From Vicingus sp036171675 (GTDB lineage: Bacteria; Bacteroidota; Bacteroidia; Flavobacteriales_E; Vicingaceae): DNA of 29,581 nucleotides. The notes under the pieces were generated by a model that worked only from the letters and a program-made list of their open reading frames with translations, was not told where the DNA came from and made no database searches. How positions within the stretch are numbered: the first letter of the stretch is position 1; each line of letters begins with the position of its first letter. Positions 14,012-21,800 of the stretch are shown here, piece after piece. The position numbers and the translations under genes are program-made. The stretch is from assembly GCA_036171675.1 (NCBI GenBank), contig JAVHRO010000145.1, positions 1 through 29,581 on the forward strand. The letters are read 5' to 3'.

Positions 14012-15154
14012 AGCATTAGATAACAGTTCGTTATGGTTTATCTCTAGCTTTATTCCTCTGAAATTTTGAGATTCATTTAGTCCTTTCTCCAAATCAAACT
14101 CAGGTTGTTTTTGGGTATAGAACCGTCCTTTTTTAAAGTGATATTTTGCCAAATATTCTTGTTCGGTTTGCCCTGGAGTTGGAACTAAAATGGCTTTTTT
14201 TCCTAAAACAGTCAAATCCATAATAGTAGAATAACCCGAACGGCTTATCACTATTTTGCTTTTTTGTAGGTAGTTTAAAAACTCATTGGTTTCAAGATGA
14301 TTGAAAATTTTAATTCTATCGTCATTGCGAGGGAGTAAAACGGACGAAGCAATCTCATTGATTCGAGCAGATTGCTTCCTGTTTCGTTCCTCACAGTTCG
14401 CAATGACGTTTGTTTCTGGCAACCCTCTTAACACAACCGCTTTTAATTGGGTTTTTTGGAGTTGTTCAATAACTAATTTCTCAAAAATGGTTCGTTGAGG
14501 TTCAGGTCCGGATAGGATAGCCATGAAGTCGAATTCTTCTCGATACGTTCCGCAAAAAGGCGGAACACTCGAAGTGACAATTTTATTAGAGAATCGAGAA
14601 AGCAACCCAATAAATTTAAACTTTTCTGACAACGGTTTTTTGTGTGATAAATCGCCACTTAAATTGTTTTCTCCTTGAATGTCAGGAATCCAAATTTCAT
14701 CGAAATTATCGAAATGGCGTTTCAAGATTTGCTCAATCATCCATCCCCCAAAAGGAGCTTTAACAAAAATTTGATGCGTAATTAAAATAGACTTCACTTT
14801 ATTGCTCCACAATCCGTAGCGATTATCGGTAACCACTAAATCAATTTGGTGTTCATCAATAATTTTAGCTAACCAACGGTGTTCTTCTTTAATTTTGGCA
14901 TTAATTTTAGGAAGTTGTAACAGCATTTTTAAAGCCATTGAACCTGATTTTGGATATTCAATCCCATATCCTTTCAAGTTTAAAAAGGTTAGATTTGGAA
15001 ATTCTTGTTGCAATAATATTTTTTGTTTCCCCGATGTACTGATAATTACTTTATAGTTATTGGTTAAAAATTCATGTATAATGGGAATGCACCGGGTTGC
15101 GTGACCCAATCCCCAATCTAAAGGGCAAACCAATATGGTTTTTTGGTTAATCAA
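13946..15154 (-). CDS. MurG-like (GT-B) glycosyltransferase with repeat-encoded inserts
   Basis: The 402-residue product resembles GT-B enzymes related to MurG and GT28. The N-terminal donor/acceptor loop DWGLGHATR is at 13-21, and the C-terminal sugar-nucleotide side has SGPEPQR (215-221), SRSGYSTIMDL near 309-319 and a GQTEQEYLA segment after about 335. Three regions do not belong to the fold: residues 194-207, 250-278 and 382-402 are encoded by palindromic repeats. Removing them leaves roughly 340 residues, a normal length as I recall it for this group. No ATG is available: the frame opens after a TGA and the first usable start is TTG at 15154, just downstream of a repeat at 15167-15188. 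It probably transfers a sugar at the inner membrane; the acceptor is unknown. Confidence 0.78.
   Translation of the reverse strand: MINQKTILVCPLDWGLGHATRCIPIIHEFLTNNYKVIISTSGKQKILLQQEFPNLTFLNLKGYGIEYPKSGSMALKMLLQLPKINAKIKEEHRWLAKIIDEHQIDLVVTDNRYGLWSNKVKSILITHQIFVKAPFGGWMIEQILKRHFDNFDEIWIPDIQGENNLSGDLSHKKPLSEKFKFIGLLSRFSNKIVTSSVPPFCGTYREEFDFMAILSGPEPQRTIFEKLVIEQLQKTQLKAVVLRGLPETNVIANCEERNRKQSARINEIASSVLLPRNDDRIKIFNHLETNEFLNYLQKSKIVISRSGYSTIMDLTVLGKKAILVPTPGQTEQEYLAKYHFKKGRFYTQKQPEFDLEKGLNESQNFRGIKLEINHNELLSNAITHLNPPSREGTLPLGGDTEG
14321..14407. repeat. 87-bp nested palindromic element inserted in frame in the glycosyltransferase gene
   Basis: GTCATTGCGA (14321-14330) is the exact complement of TCGCAATGAC (14398-14407). 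Inside, GAAGCAATCT (14346-14355) pairs with AGATTGCTTC (14369-14378). The unit is 87 bp, exactly 29 codons, and begins and ends on codon boundaries of the host gene, encoding residues 250-278. The GTCATTGCGAG...GAAGCAATCT pattern is one I recall as a widespread bacterial repeat, normally intergenic. Confidence 0.82.
14536..14574. repeat. Nested hairpin element inside the glycosyltransferase gene
   Basis: GTTCCGC (14547-14553) pairs with GCGGAAC (14560-14566) around AAAAAG. An outer stem joins CTTCTCGA (14536-14543) with TCGAAG (14569-14574), with one bulged T. It encodes about residues 194-207 (VPPFCGTYREE) between SRFSN and the conserved FDFMAILSGPEPQR. The motif resembles the CACTTCGAGTG...CGATACG repeats I recall from Bacteroidota intergenic regions. 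Confidence 0.65.
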
Positions 15155-15166
15155 TTTTAAGGTATG

Positions 15167-15188
15167 TTGACGCGAATTTCACGAATTA
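15167..15188 (-). repeat. Solo copy of the 21-bp GxxExxY-flanking repeat
   Basis: TTGACGCGAATTTCACGAAT at 15167-15186 (continuing to 15188) differs at two positions from the arm at 12247-12268. There is no GxxExxY gene beside it. It lies 12 bases upstream of the TTG start of the glycosyltransferase gene, which lacks an ATG. It may be a scar or a target site. Confidence 0.55.
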
Positions 15189-15228
15189 TTTTTTTTGTAA
15201 TTTTAACTATGCTAAAAATTATTTTTAC

Positions 15229-15366
15229 CACATAGGAACATAGGATTGCTTACTTAATCAAAGCTCAATAATATAGTTACACAATACCTATTTCTCCGAT
15301 ATATTGGAGAAAACTATGTTTGGACTTCTATTTTCTTTTTGTTTAAATAAGCTATGTGTCTATGTG
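15229..15366. repeat. Imperfect inverted-repeat element, about 138 bp, between glycosyltransferase and DUF1697 genes
   Basis: The left arm CACATAGGAACATAGG (15229-15244) and the right arm GCTATGTGTCTATGTG (15351-15366) are complementary at 13 of 16 positions, with further pairing inward (GCTTACTTAA against TTAAATAAGC). A central hairpin, TTTCTCC/GGAGAAA (15291-15297 with 15306-15312), lies inside. No ORF is present. The geometry suggests a MITE-like unit; I know of no transposase for it. Confidence 0.6.
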
Positions 15367-15410
15367 TTAATTTTTTTAAGTTTATTAGTTAAAAATTGGT
15401 GTAAATAGCG

Positions 15411-15956
15411 TCATTTTGAATTAGCAATTTCAATAAGTTTACAAACCGTGTTATAGTTTCGTGTAGTACCATTCACCTTTAACTTCTTTTCAAAAAAAAC
15501 ATTGTTCCATTTAGAATTTCCATATCCATTAGAATAGAAACAATAAATAACCTTATCTGTTATTTTAAAAAATTCTGTTTCTTGATTTAAAGTATTTAGA
15601 TTGTTGATGAGTTCTGTAGTTGGATTTTCATCTAAAAAAATAAAATAGATAGACTTTGTTTCTAACGGATTGTTTTTCAAAAATGAGTGATTTTTTATTG
15701 CCTGAATAAGTTCCTCTACATTTAAAAGTATTGTCGTTACCTCAAATTCAAAAGTGTTTTTAATAGCAAATTCAATTTGTTTTTTTATTTCCTCTTTTTT
15801 GAGTGTTGAAGAAGAAAATACTACATTTCCGCTTTGAATATAGGTGGTAACATTTTCAAAACCACAATTCTCAAATAATAACTTCAGGTCAGACATTTTT
15901 ATCAGTTTATGTCCGCTAACGTTAATTCCTCTCAATAAAGCAATGTAATTTTTCAT
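15411..15956 (-). CDS. DUF1697 family protein
   Basis: I use the ATG at 15956 (181 residues) rather than the TTG two codons upstream. The N-terminus reads KNYIALLRGINVSGHKLIKM and is followed by a segment containing TTYIQSGNVVFSS, the conserved opening of DUF1697 proteins. The family is small and soluble, of ferredoxin-like or CutA-like alpha-beta shape, and its biochemical role is not established. The C-terminus has the conserved pattern TTRNYNTVCKLIEIA. Length matches the family. It lies 26 bases downstream of the acyltransferase gene on the same strand, so both may be read together. No catalytic motif is visible. Confidence 0.9.
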   Translation of the reverse strand: MKNYIALLRGINVSGHKLIKMSDLKLLFENCGFENVTTYIQSGNVVFSSSTLKKEEIKKQIEFAIKNTFEFEVTTILLNVEELIQAIKNHSFLKNNPLETKSIYFIFLDENPTTELINNLNTLNQETEFFKITDKVIYCFYSNGYGNSKWNNVFFEKKLKVNGTTRNYNTVCKLIEIANSK

Positions 15957-15982
15957 TTTCAAATTTTGGTATTTTCAAATCT

Positions 15983-16846
15983 TCAAATTCTATTGTGTTT
16001 CCAACGTTTGTGCGTCCAAAGCCAGTATTGAGGCAAAGTATTGATATCGTCCTCCAATAATTTATTTGATTTTTCGATAATTTCTCCGTAAGCTGTTTCA
16101 TTAGGGAATTCAGTAACCAATTTAAATTCAGCTTCGTAATAACCTCGTTTTGGTTTATGAATTACACCATACACGACAGGCATATTAAACTCTTTAGCAT
16201 ATTTTTCAGCACCAAAAAGCATGGCAGTGTCTTGATTAAGAAATTTCATCCAATAGGAGCTTTTAGGATTCGATGGACTTTGATCGGTAGCAAAAATTAT
16301 CCCTTTTGGTTTTCCAAAATCTTGTTCAAAAAATCGCTTTGTTTGTCTCATTGGACACAATACCATACCAAATCTTTCTCTCGATTTTATCAATTTTTCA
16401 TCAAAATAGCTGTTTGACAATGGCTTGTAGATTCCAATTAATAAATGATCCATTTGCATGGCAACACCTAGTGCAAGCATTTCCCAATTATTGTAATGTC
16501 CACCAACAAAGACAATGTTTTTTCCTTCGTCATATAATCTGTCCATCAATGTCCTATCTTTTACCTTAAACCTGTTATTTAACTGTTCCTTAGAAATAGA
16601 AAATCCTTTCAACGACTCTAACACCAAATCACAAAAATGTTGGTAAAATTTACGCATAATCAATTTTTGCTCGCTCAACGATTTGTTTGGATAAGAGTTT
16701 TTGATATTATTTAGCACTACTTTTTTTCGGTATCCAATTAAATAATACATTACTAAAAAAGTGAAATCAGACAAACGATAAAGCAAAAAATAAGGCAACC
16801 GAGAAATGGGTAAAATCAATAAATAGTAAATAATTCGGTTTGCCAT
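15983..16846 (-). CDS. Lipid A biosynthesis-type acyltransferase (LpxL/HtrB family)
   Basis: The 287-residue protein has an N-terminal hydrophobic segment (about 5-37) and the family's catalytic HX4E motif GGHYNNWE (His117, Glu122). ATDQSPSNPKSSYW (about 187-200) fits the conserved substrate-site region of the family, and the C-terminus ends in QYWLWTHKRWKH, another hallmark. It should transfer an acyl chain to a lipid A precursor or, in Bacteroidota, possibly to an aminolipid, on the cytoplasmic face of the inner membrane. A DUF1697 gene follows 26 bases downstream. The SDR gene at 16999 is divergent, sharing a 152-bp region with an 11-bp inverted repeat. The family is firm; the exact acceptor is not determined from sequence. 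Confidence 0.9.
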   Translation of the reverse strand: MANRIIYYLLILPISRLPYFLLYRLSDFTFLVMYYLIGYRKKVVLNNIKNSYPNKSLSEQKLIMRKFYQHFCDLVLESLKGFSISKEQLNNRFKVKDRTLMDRLYDEGKNIVFVGGHYNNWEMLALGVAMQMDHLLIGIYKPLSNSYFDEKLIKSRERFGMVLCPMRQTKRFFEQDFGKPKGIIFATDQSPSNPKSSYWMKFLNQDTAMLFGAEKYAKEFNMPVVYGVIHKPKRGYYEAEFKLVTEFPNETAYGEIIEKSNKLLEDDINTLPQYWLWTHKRWKHNRI

Positions 16847-16883
16847 AAACTAAAGGTTGCTCAAGTGAAAAAATCAGATAAAG

Positions 16884-16920
16884 TTAACTATTTTTGAAAT
16901 GTGTATTGCAAAATAGTTAA
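16884..16920. promoter_or_regulatory. 11-bp inverted repeat in the divergent acyltransferase/SDR promoter region
   Basis: TTAACTATTTT (16884-16894) and AAAATAGTTAA (16910-16920) are exact complements separated by 15 bases. The centre-to-centre distance of 26 bp and the position 38 bases from the acyltransferase ATG suit a dimeric regulator binding between the divergent genes. It lacks a T-run, so termination is unlikely. Confidence 0.4.
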
Positions 16921-16998
16921 AGCTTACAAAAGAGCATTAAAAATTATTTTTTAATCTAGTTTAATTTCGAAAAACCAATTCATAAAAACGATTTAAAA

Positions 16999-17694
16999 AT
17001 GGTAGTAGTAATTTCAGGGGCCACAAAAGGTGTAGGCAGAGCTTTAACATTAGCTCTAGCAAGAGAAGGTTACGATTTGGCTATTTCTTCTAGAAATCAA
17101 CAAGATTTAGATCAATTAAAAGTCGAAATCCAGAAAAATTATGCAGTTGAAATATTGTTGTTCGCAGGAGATTTATCAGACGCCGATCAAGCATTAACAT
17201 TTTCGAATAAAATAATTGATACTTACAAACACGTTGACATCCTTATTAATAATATTGGAAAGTACGAAAACGACGCCATTACTGATGAAAATGCTGATTT
17301 GGAATCGATGATGAAAACAAATTTATTTGCAGCATATTTTCTTTCTAAAACAATTTCGGTAAATATGTGTAAAGGAGGAAAAGGTCATATTTTTAATGTT
17401 TGCTCTGTGCTTAGTTTTTCTACTCGTCCAGCGGCTGCTACCTATACCATTTCGAAACATGCATTAAAAGGATTTAACGATGTATTACGTGAAGAAATGC
17501 GTGAGTATGGAATAAAAGTTACCGCGATTTATCCTGGCTCAATTAACACTTCATCATGGGAAGGAATATATGCGCCAAAAGATTTGTTTGTCCAGCCTGA
17601 CGACATTGTTAAAGTGGTGAAAACCTGTTTAAGCATTTCAAAAAATGCTAATATTGAAGAAATTGTAATTAAACCTTTAGATAAAAATTATTAG
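16999..17694 (+). CDS. Short-chain dehydrogenase/reductase
   Basis: The 231-residue protein has all classical SDR marks. The nucleotide loop GATKGVG is at 7-13, NNIG at 84-87, catalytic Ser136 in VCSVLSFS and the YTISK active site (Tyr149, Lys153). The residue after the second strand is Ser31-Arg32, which fits NADP(H) preference. It oxidises or reduces a hydroxyl/keto group on an unknown substrate in the cytoplasm. The haem-binding gene starts 2 bases after its stop, and trmB follows with no gap, so this is a three-gene unit. The combination does not reveal the substrate. PYPGSINT-like residues (IYPGSINTSSW, about 178-188) form the usual lid after the active site. The fold assignment is secure. 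Confidence 0.92.
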   Translation: MVVVISGATKGVGRALTLALAREGYDLAISSRNQQDLDQLKVEIQKNYAVEILLFAGDLSDADQALTFSNKIIDTYKHVDILINNIGKYENDAITDENADLESMMKTNLFAAYFLSKTISVNMCKGGKGHIFNVCSVLSFSTRPAAATYTISKHALKGFNDVLREEMREYGIKVTAIYPGSINTSSWEGIYAPKDLFVQPDDIVKVVKTCLSISKNANIEEIVIKPLDKNY

Positions 17695-17696
17695 CC

Positions 17697-18140
17697 ATGA
17701 TTAAAAAAATAACTATCGCATTATCAGCAATTTTGGTAATTATTCAATTTTTTAGAATTGATAAAACAAATCCACCTGTAATTCAAGAAAATGACTTTCT
17801 AACCATTACAAATCCCCCCGAAGACATATCAAAGATGATTAAAAGTGCTTGTTATGATTGTCATTCCAACGAAAGTAAATACCCTTGGTACACCAATATT
17901 TCACCAATTTCTTGGTGGGTAAAAGATCACATTAACGAAGGTCGTAGAGAATTGAATTTCTCTGAATGGGGAACATTCAAAGATAAACGTAAAAAACATA
18001 AACTCGAAGAAGTTTATGAAGAAGTAGAAGAAGGTGAAATGCCTTTAGAAAGTTATTTAATAATTCATGACGAGGCAAAATTAACGACCGATCAAAAAAC
18101 AGCCTTAATAAACTGGTTTAAAGCTGAAAAAGTGAAATAA
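17697..18140 (+). CDS. Haem-binding domain protein with CxxCH
   Basis: The 147-residue protein has an N-terminal hydrophobic segment (about 4-19) that is a signal anchor or signal peptide, so its domain is periplasmic. CYDCH (Cys52, Cys55, His56) is the c-type haem attachment motif, followed by SNESKYPWYTNISPISWW (57-74), the pattern of the Haem_bd family (PF14376). A conserved Met, in EEGEMPLESYL at about 113-122, could be the sixth haem ligand. The family is frequent in Bacteroidota and is thought to carry haem or electrons. Its ATG lies 2 bases after the SDR stop and trmB starts directly after its stop. Assignment is strong; the redox partner is unknown. Confidence 0.88.
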   Translation: MIKKITIALSAILVIIQFFRIDKTNPPVIQENDFLTITNPPEDISKMIKSACYDCHSNESKYPWYTNISPISWWVKDHINEGRRELNFSEWGTFKDKRKKHKLEEVYEEVEEGEMPLESYLIIHDEAKLTTDQKTALINWFKAEKVK

Positions 18141-18830
18141 ATGAAGGGTGAAGGCAAGAAAATTGAGCGATGGAGGGAAATGGAAACATTTCCAAATGTA
18201 ATACAGCCAAAATTTACAGAGGTTTTTAATAACGACCACAAATTCAAAGGTAAGTGGCAACAAGATGTTTTTAAAAACAACAACCCTATTGTTTTAGAAT
18301 TAGGCTGTGGCAGAGGCGAATATTCCGTTGGTTTAGGCAAACATTTTCCCGACAAAAATTTTATTGGATTGGATATAAAAGGTGCTAGAATTTGGAAAGG
18401 AGCCAAACAGGCTATCGACCAAAATCTTTATAACATTTTCTTTATTAGAACACACATTGATATTATTACTTCGTTTTTTGCACCTAACGAAATAGACGAA
18501 ATTTGGATTACTTTTCCCGACCCACAACCACAAAAAACCAGAGAAAGAAAACGACTTACCGCTCCAATGTTTATTGAACGGTATAAAAAACTCCTCAAAC
18601 CCAATGGAATTATTCATTTAAAAACCGATAACGAAGGTTTTTTTAAATACACACTCGAAGAAATTGAACGAAATAATTACAAATTAATCGAACATACGTT
18701 TAATCTTTACAACGAGAATTTAGAGAACCTTGACTTAAAAACACAGGAAATCCTTTCCATAAAAACCTACTACGAAAATTTATTTTCTGCAAAAGGACAT
18801 AAAATTCATTATTTAAAGTTTAGGTTTTAG
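18141..18830 (+). CDS. trmB: tRNA (guanine46-N7)-methyltransferase
   Basis: The 229-residue enzyme methylates N7 of G46 in the variable loop of many tRNAs using SAM. SAM motif I is ELGCGRGE (53-60), motif II GLDIKGARIWKG (76-87), and TFPDPQPQKTRERKRLT (124-140) is the TrmB signature that binds the tRNA and the guanine. The start at 18141 follows the haem-binding gene's TAA without a gap, which suggests translational coupling. METFPNVIQP (14-23) is the conserved N-terminus, so residues 1-13 are a slight extension and an internal start at Met14 is possible. A TATATTTG promoter for the next gene lies just after its stop. The function is secure and not linked in an obvious way to the SDR or haem protein. 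Confidence 0.94.
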   Translation: MKGEGKKIERWREMETFPNVIQPKFTEVFNNDHKFKGKWQQDVFKNNNPIVLELGCGRGEYSVGLGKHFPDKNFIGLDIKGARIWKGAKQAIDQNLYNIFFIRTHIDIITSFFAPNEIDEIWITFPDPQPQKTRERKRLTAPMFIERYKKLLKPNGIIHLKTDNEGFFKYTLEEIERNNYKLIEHTFNLYNENLENLDLKTQEILSIKTYYENLFSAKGHKIHYLKFRF

Positions 18831-18841
18831 TAACTATTATA

Positions 18842-18849
18842 TATATTTG
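18842..18849 (+). promoter_or_regulatory. Candidate -7 promoter element for the MORN_2/DUF3857 operon
   Basis: TATATTTG matches TAnnTTTG and lies 46 bases before the ATG at 18896, directly after the trmB stop. A T-rich stretch sits in the -33 position without a clean TTTG. The next two genes follow with gaps of 4 and 11 bases, so this could drive all three. Confidence 0.5.
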
Positions 18850-18895
18850 GTTATTGCCCTTTGCATTATTATCCTTTCTTTAAAAAATTAGTAAT

Positions 18896-21800
18896 ATGAA
18901 AATTCAGTTAAAACAAGTTTTATTCATTCTATCATTTCTACTATCTAATATTATTTTTGGACAAGAAAAAGTTGAACTAATTGACGTTAATGATATTACT
19001 TCAAAAATTTTAGCTTTTGAAAAAGATGGTGAATACCAAAAAGCACTCGATGAATTGGAAAAAGTTCCAAAAAACGATTCTGCTTATTTTTCGTTTTTAA
19101 CCTCAAAATCGTATTACCAGGTTCAACTTGGAAACTATGAGGAAGCTATTAAATTATCTGAAGAAGGTTTAAGCTCAACAGACCATGATTTGTACTATTA
19201 TTTTATCTTGAATAACGCTGTTTCGTATTTAAACCTTAAACAGTACCAAAAATCGATTGAACAATATGATAAGGCGTTAGAAATGTTTCCTAAAAATTAC
19301 CTGTTCTACTACAATAAAGGGGTTGCCTATGAAGGCTTGAATAAATTTGATGAAGCATCAAAAATGTATCAAATTTCAATTAGTTGTAATCCGTACTATG
19401 CCAATAGTCATTTAAAGCTAGGAAACCTTTGTTACCAGCAGCACTTAATTGCTCAAGCAATGATGTGTTTCGACATGTATTTATTGCTTAATCCTGACGG
19501 CGAAAATTCTATTAATGTACTCACATTTAGCAACAACATGGTTGCCAAAAAAAATGAAAACGAAAAAGTACCTAACGTTAAAATTTCGGTTGATGATGAT
19601 TCTTTTGAGGAAATAGATTTAATCATTAACAACTATGCTGCATTAAGTAAATCATATAAAATAAATAATAAAATTGATTTAGCGTTGGTTAAACAAAACC
19701 ATGCGTTGTTTAATCAATTAAAAACATACAAAGGCAATGGTGGCTTTTGGGATAAATATTATGTTCCATTTTATCTTTATGTAAACAACAGTTATTTCGA
19801 TCCTTTTGTTTATACCATTTGTTATTCAGCAAAAAATGAAAAATTAAAAGCCATCGTTGATAAAAACATTACTGAAATAAAATCGTTTATCGCAGCATAT
19901 CAAAAAAAATGGCTTGAAATATTAGAATTACAAGAAGATGTTGTGGATGGAAATTTAAAACCTGTTCATACCCTTTATGTGGATGGAAAAATAGATGGAT
20001 TTGGTGAATATAAGAACAACAAAGAATTTGGAAAATGGACTTTTTTTAGATCAAATGGTTCAATTAGCGGAATAGGATATTATGATGAAAATGGTGAAAA
20101 AACAGGCAAGTGGACTTGGTTCAATAAAAAAGGTGATAGAGATGAAACTGCCGTTTATAAAGATGGAAAACCTAATGGAGAATATTATTATTACTTTGAC
20201 AATGGCAAGGTAAATATACACAGTTCTTACATGGATGGAAAACTAAGTGGGGACTATGAAAAATACAATGAAGAAGGTGCTCTCAAAGAAAAATACACCA
20301 ATGTTGATGGAAACATTGATGGCAAATATTTATCATTTTATCCTATTGGAAAAGGATTTACCGAATATAAAATTCCATACAAAAAAGGAAAAATAGAAGG
20401 AACAGCTTATCAATACTTTCCAGACGGAAAGATTCAAAACGAAATAGCATTTAAAGATGGAAATATAAATGGAACTGATAAAAAATACTATTACAACGGA
20501 CAATTAGAATACAAAAAAGAATACAAAGAAAATTTATTAGTTGGCGAATATGTTGAATACCATCCCAACGGAAATGTTTCTACCAGTGGAATTTGTGTGG
20601 ATGGGTTCTACGAAGGACCGTTTAATATTTTCTATCCCAACAATAAAATTGAGAGCGAATTAAACTATTCCAAAGGAAAAATTGTTGGTATTATGAAAAA
20701 TTATGACACCGATGGCAAATTGCATTATGAATTTACCTATCGCGATGGAGAAATAATCGCCTATAAATTTTACAGCAAAAACGGCGACATACTAAAAGAA
20801 GCAAAGAAACAAAAAGGAGAATTTTATTATGTTGGATATGCGCCTGATGGGAACATAACTTCCGAGGGATTATATGATATTTCTGGTGGAAAAAAAGGTA
20901 ACTGGAAGTTTTATACCCGAAACAAAGTTCTTGAAACCAACGAATTTTTAACTGATGGCCAATTAAATGGTGAACATACCAACTACTACAAAAACGGAAA
21001 AATTAGCAACATTTCTACCTATATGAACGATACCCTAAACGGATATTATTCGTCGTTTTATTCGCAAGGTCAACTAAAACAACAAGGTTGGTACTTAAAA
21101 GGACAGGCAGTTGGTTTGTGGATTAGTTATTTTGTTGATGGAACCATTGAAAGTAAAGATTATTACTCCAATGACAAATTAAACGGATTACAAGAAAATT
21201 ACAATGTCGATGGAAAATTAAGTTACAAAAATGAATACGATAGAGGCAAGTTAATTCATGAATATTATTACGATCAAACTGGCAATTTAGTTGAGGATAT
21301 TAACTTAATTAAAGATTCTGCATCTTATCAACTAGTTAATATTTATACCAACGGAAAAGTTCAGAATAACTTTAGCATGCTATATAAAGTTAGAAATGGA
21401 TTGTACAAAGGTTATTATTTTGATGGAGCCCCTAAGGCAGATGGCAACTATTTAAATGGCGAAAAGAGTGGAGAATGGAAATGGTATCATTCCAACGGAA
21501 AAATTGAAACCAAAGGAACTTATTTGTATGGAAATAAAGATGGTATTTGGACCGACTATTTCGAAAATGGAAAAGTAGAATCTGAAACACCTTACTTTTT
21601 TGGAAAACGTGAAGGAATTGAAAAAACATTTAATGATGCGGGTGTTTTAGTCCAAACTCGTCAATTTGAAAACGATGTTTTAAATGGCGAAGTAGTATTT
21701 TTTAGTGAAGAAGGGAAACATCAACTAACCCGATTTTATATAAATGGTAAAATTATTGGATATAGTTATTTTGATAAAACAGGTAACAAAATACCGATGA

